This document shows, piece after piece, positions 14,020-14,473 of a DNA stretch of 14,473 bases. Position 1 is the first letter of the stretch. Every line of letters begins with the position of its first letter. Below the pieces are notes generated by a model. It made no database searches, was not told the origin of the DNA, and worked only from the letters and a program-made list of their open reading frames with translations. Source of the stretch: Akkermansiaceae bacterium UBA5688 (GTDB taxonomy: Bacteria; Verrucomicrobiota; Verrucomicrobiia; Verrucomicrobiales; Akkermansiaceae); assembly GCA_002420315.1 (NCBI GenBank), contig DIHU01000188.1, positions 1 to 14,473 of the forward strand, given 5' to 3'. The translations under genes were made by a program, and so were the position numbers.

Positions 14020-14183
14020 CTATCGTCTCCAACATTCGAGATCAATCCTTCGGGTGTGAACCTTACCTCCCATGAAGCTGAGCGAATCCCAGCTCTGATC
14101 ATCGGTGACAATCAGAACAATATTTGGGCCCTCGGCCGCAACCGCAAAGCTAGCCTGCTGAGAGCAAAAAGGCTCCGCTTCAT
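14020..14183 (-). pseudogene. Frameshifted, truncated N-terminus of a third sulfatase
   Basis: On the minus strand, ATG 14183 overlaps the previous sulfatase's stop as ATGA and begins a signal-peptide-like MKRSLFALSRLA. This frame soon hits a stop. Shifting frame by one base near 14148-14152 gives SFAVAAEGPNIVLIVTDDQ and then WDSLSFMGGKVHT. These are the N-terminal first strand, the calcium-binding Asp pair and the KVHTPRID-type segment of a sulfatase. After RRID the likeness ends and TAG follows at 14022-14020. The formylglycine signature and everything after it are missing, and about 110 bp later the convergent sulfatase ends. Evidence for decay is therefore a frameshift in the signal peptide region plus loss of the rest of the gene. 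It is the remains of a gene once translationally coupled to its neighbour. Confidence 0.72.
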
Positions 14184-14473
14184 GGCTGACGACACTTTGC
14201 AGCTTGCTCCTGTCGGATTCTCAGAACCCGCCGAAACTCGCCAAGACGATGCTCAAGCCCTTCTTTCTTCACGAGGTTGTTCTTCTCCTCCGGATCATTC
14301 GTTAAATTGTAAAGTTCTTCGCCATCCGACCATTTACCATAGCGCCATCTCTGGTTCCGCAACGCATAACCCATCTCTTTGCCTCTAGTCACAATACTAT
14401 AGGCATACTTCTTTTTCCCCAACCGCTCTGGGTGATCGAGAAGTGGCCGCAGCGATGCCCCCTGCAAGTGGCC
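14180..14473 (-). CDS. Sulfatase C-terminal fragment (iduronate-2-sulfatase-like), 5' end beyond the right edge
   Basis: The last 97 codons of a minus-strand gene are visible, open to the window edge. LQGASLRPLLDHPE at the start of the visible part matches the segment before the C-terminal domain of sulfatases (usually GxSLxPLL). It continues with MGYALRNQRWRYGKW and ELYNLTNDPEEKNNL, the end-of-chain ELYDLxxDPxExxNL pattern seen throughout the family. The catalytic residues lie outside the window, so activity cannot be judged. The stop TGA overlaps the ATG of the degraded sulfatase downstream. The substrate is unknown. The closest-looking type, by eye, is the iduronate-2-sulfatase/BetC-like group common in Planctomycetes and Verrucomicrobia. 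Confidence 0.85.
   Translation of the reverse strand, partial: GHLQGASLRPLLDHPERLGKKKYAYSIVTRGKEMGYALRNQRWRYGKWSDGEELYNLTNDPEEKNNLVKKEGLEHRLGEFRRVLRIRQEQAAKCRQP

Noticed and set aside
13984..14388. A 134-codon plus-strand open frame at the right edge
   Set aside because: It is antisense to the sulfatase C-terminus and the sulfatase remnant, both recognisable on the minus strand.

Overview
The window comes from a verrucomicrobial chromosome, most likely Verrucomicrobiales (the Akkermansia / Rubritalea / Roseibacillus / Luteolibacter neighbourhood), and probably a marine or polysaccharide-degrading lineage. The main evidence is a four-gene minus-strand block at the left edge whose proteins and order match the Akkermansia muciniphila Amuc_1099-1100-1101-1102 pilus-associated locus. 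That locus includes a clear homologue of the outer-membrane/pilus protein Amuc_1100. Secreted sulfatases at the right edge and a BlaI/BlaR1-type pair fit the same phylum. Base composition looks even throughout (about half GC by eye). I see no tRNA or rRNA gene, insertion sequence or CRISPR array. These calls come from reading motifs and from memory of the families; no database search was run.

Layout. (1) 1-4430, minus strand: type IV pilus-like inner-membrane module, transcribed right to left. It has an Amuc_1102-like secreted protein, a PilM protein fused to a PilN-like membrane segment (Amuc_1101-like), an Amuc_1100-like PilO-type protein, and an Amuc_1099-like membrane-anchored protein that runs off the left edge. 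In Akkermansia the next gene is the PilQ-like secretin Amuc_1098, so it is expected just outside the window. (2) 4561-5256, plus: type I 3-dehydroquinate dehydratase (aroD), divergent from the pilus block. (3) 5257-7200, minus: DinG/XPD-family iron-sulfur helicase. Its stop codon abuts the aroD stop inside one 6-bp palindrome. (4) 7354-8664, plus: blaI-blaR1-type repressor and membrane metalloprotease pair, with a palindromic operator candidate and a promoter that predicts a leaderless mRNA. (5) 8970-9977, plus: an exported helical protein with repeated LTPEQ-like motifs, ending at a strong intrinsic terminator that lies inside the convergent tadA gene. (6) 9987-11215, minus: tadA and trmO, translationally coupled. 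Divergent from them is gluQ (11407-12255, plus). All three modify the tRNA anticodon loop. (7) 12440-13906, plus: an intact secreted sulfatase whose Shine-Dalgarno is inside a 9-bp hairpin. (8) 14020-14473, minus: the C-terminal end of a second sulfatase entering from the right, followed with an ATGA overlap by the frameshifted, truncated start of a third sulfatase. The third copy is a pseudogene not seen in ordinary ORF calling.

How it works together. The left block encodes most of the cytoplasmic and inner-membrane alignment subcomplex of a verrucomicrobial pilus or secretion system. The middle holds housekeeping functions (shikimate pathway, DNA repair helicase, tRNA decoding) and one protease-relieved repressor circuit. 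The right edge is part of a sulfated-glycan degradation region showing gene loss. Most starts in the window lack a recognisable Shine-Dalgarno sequence, so several start choices rest on protein homology.
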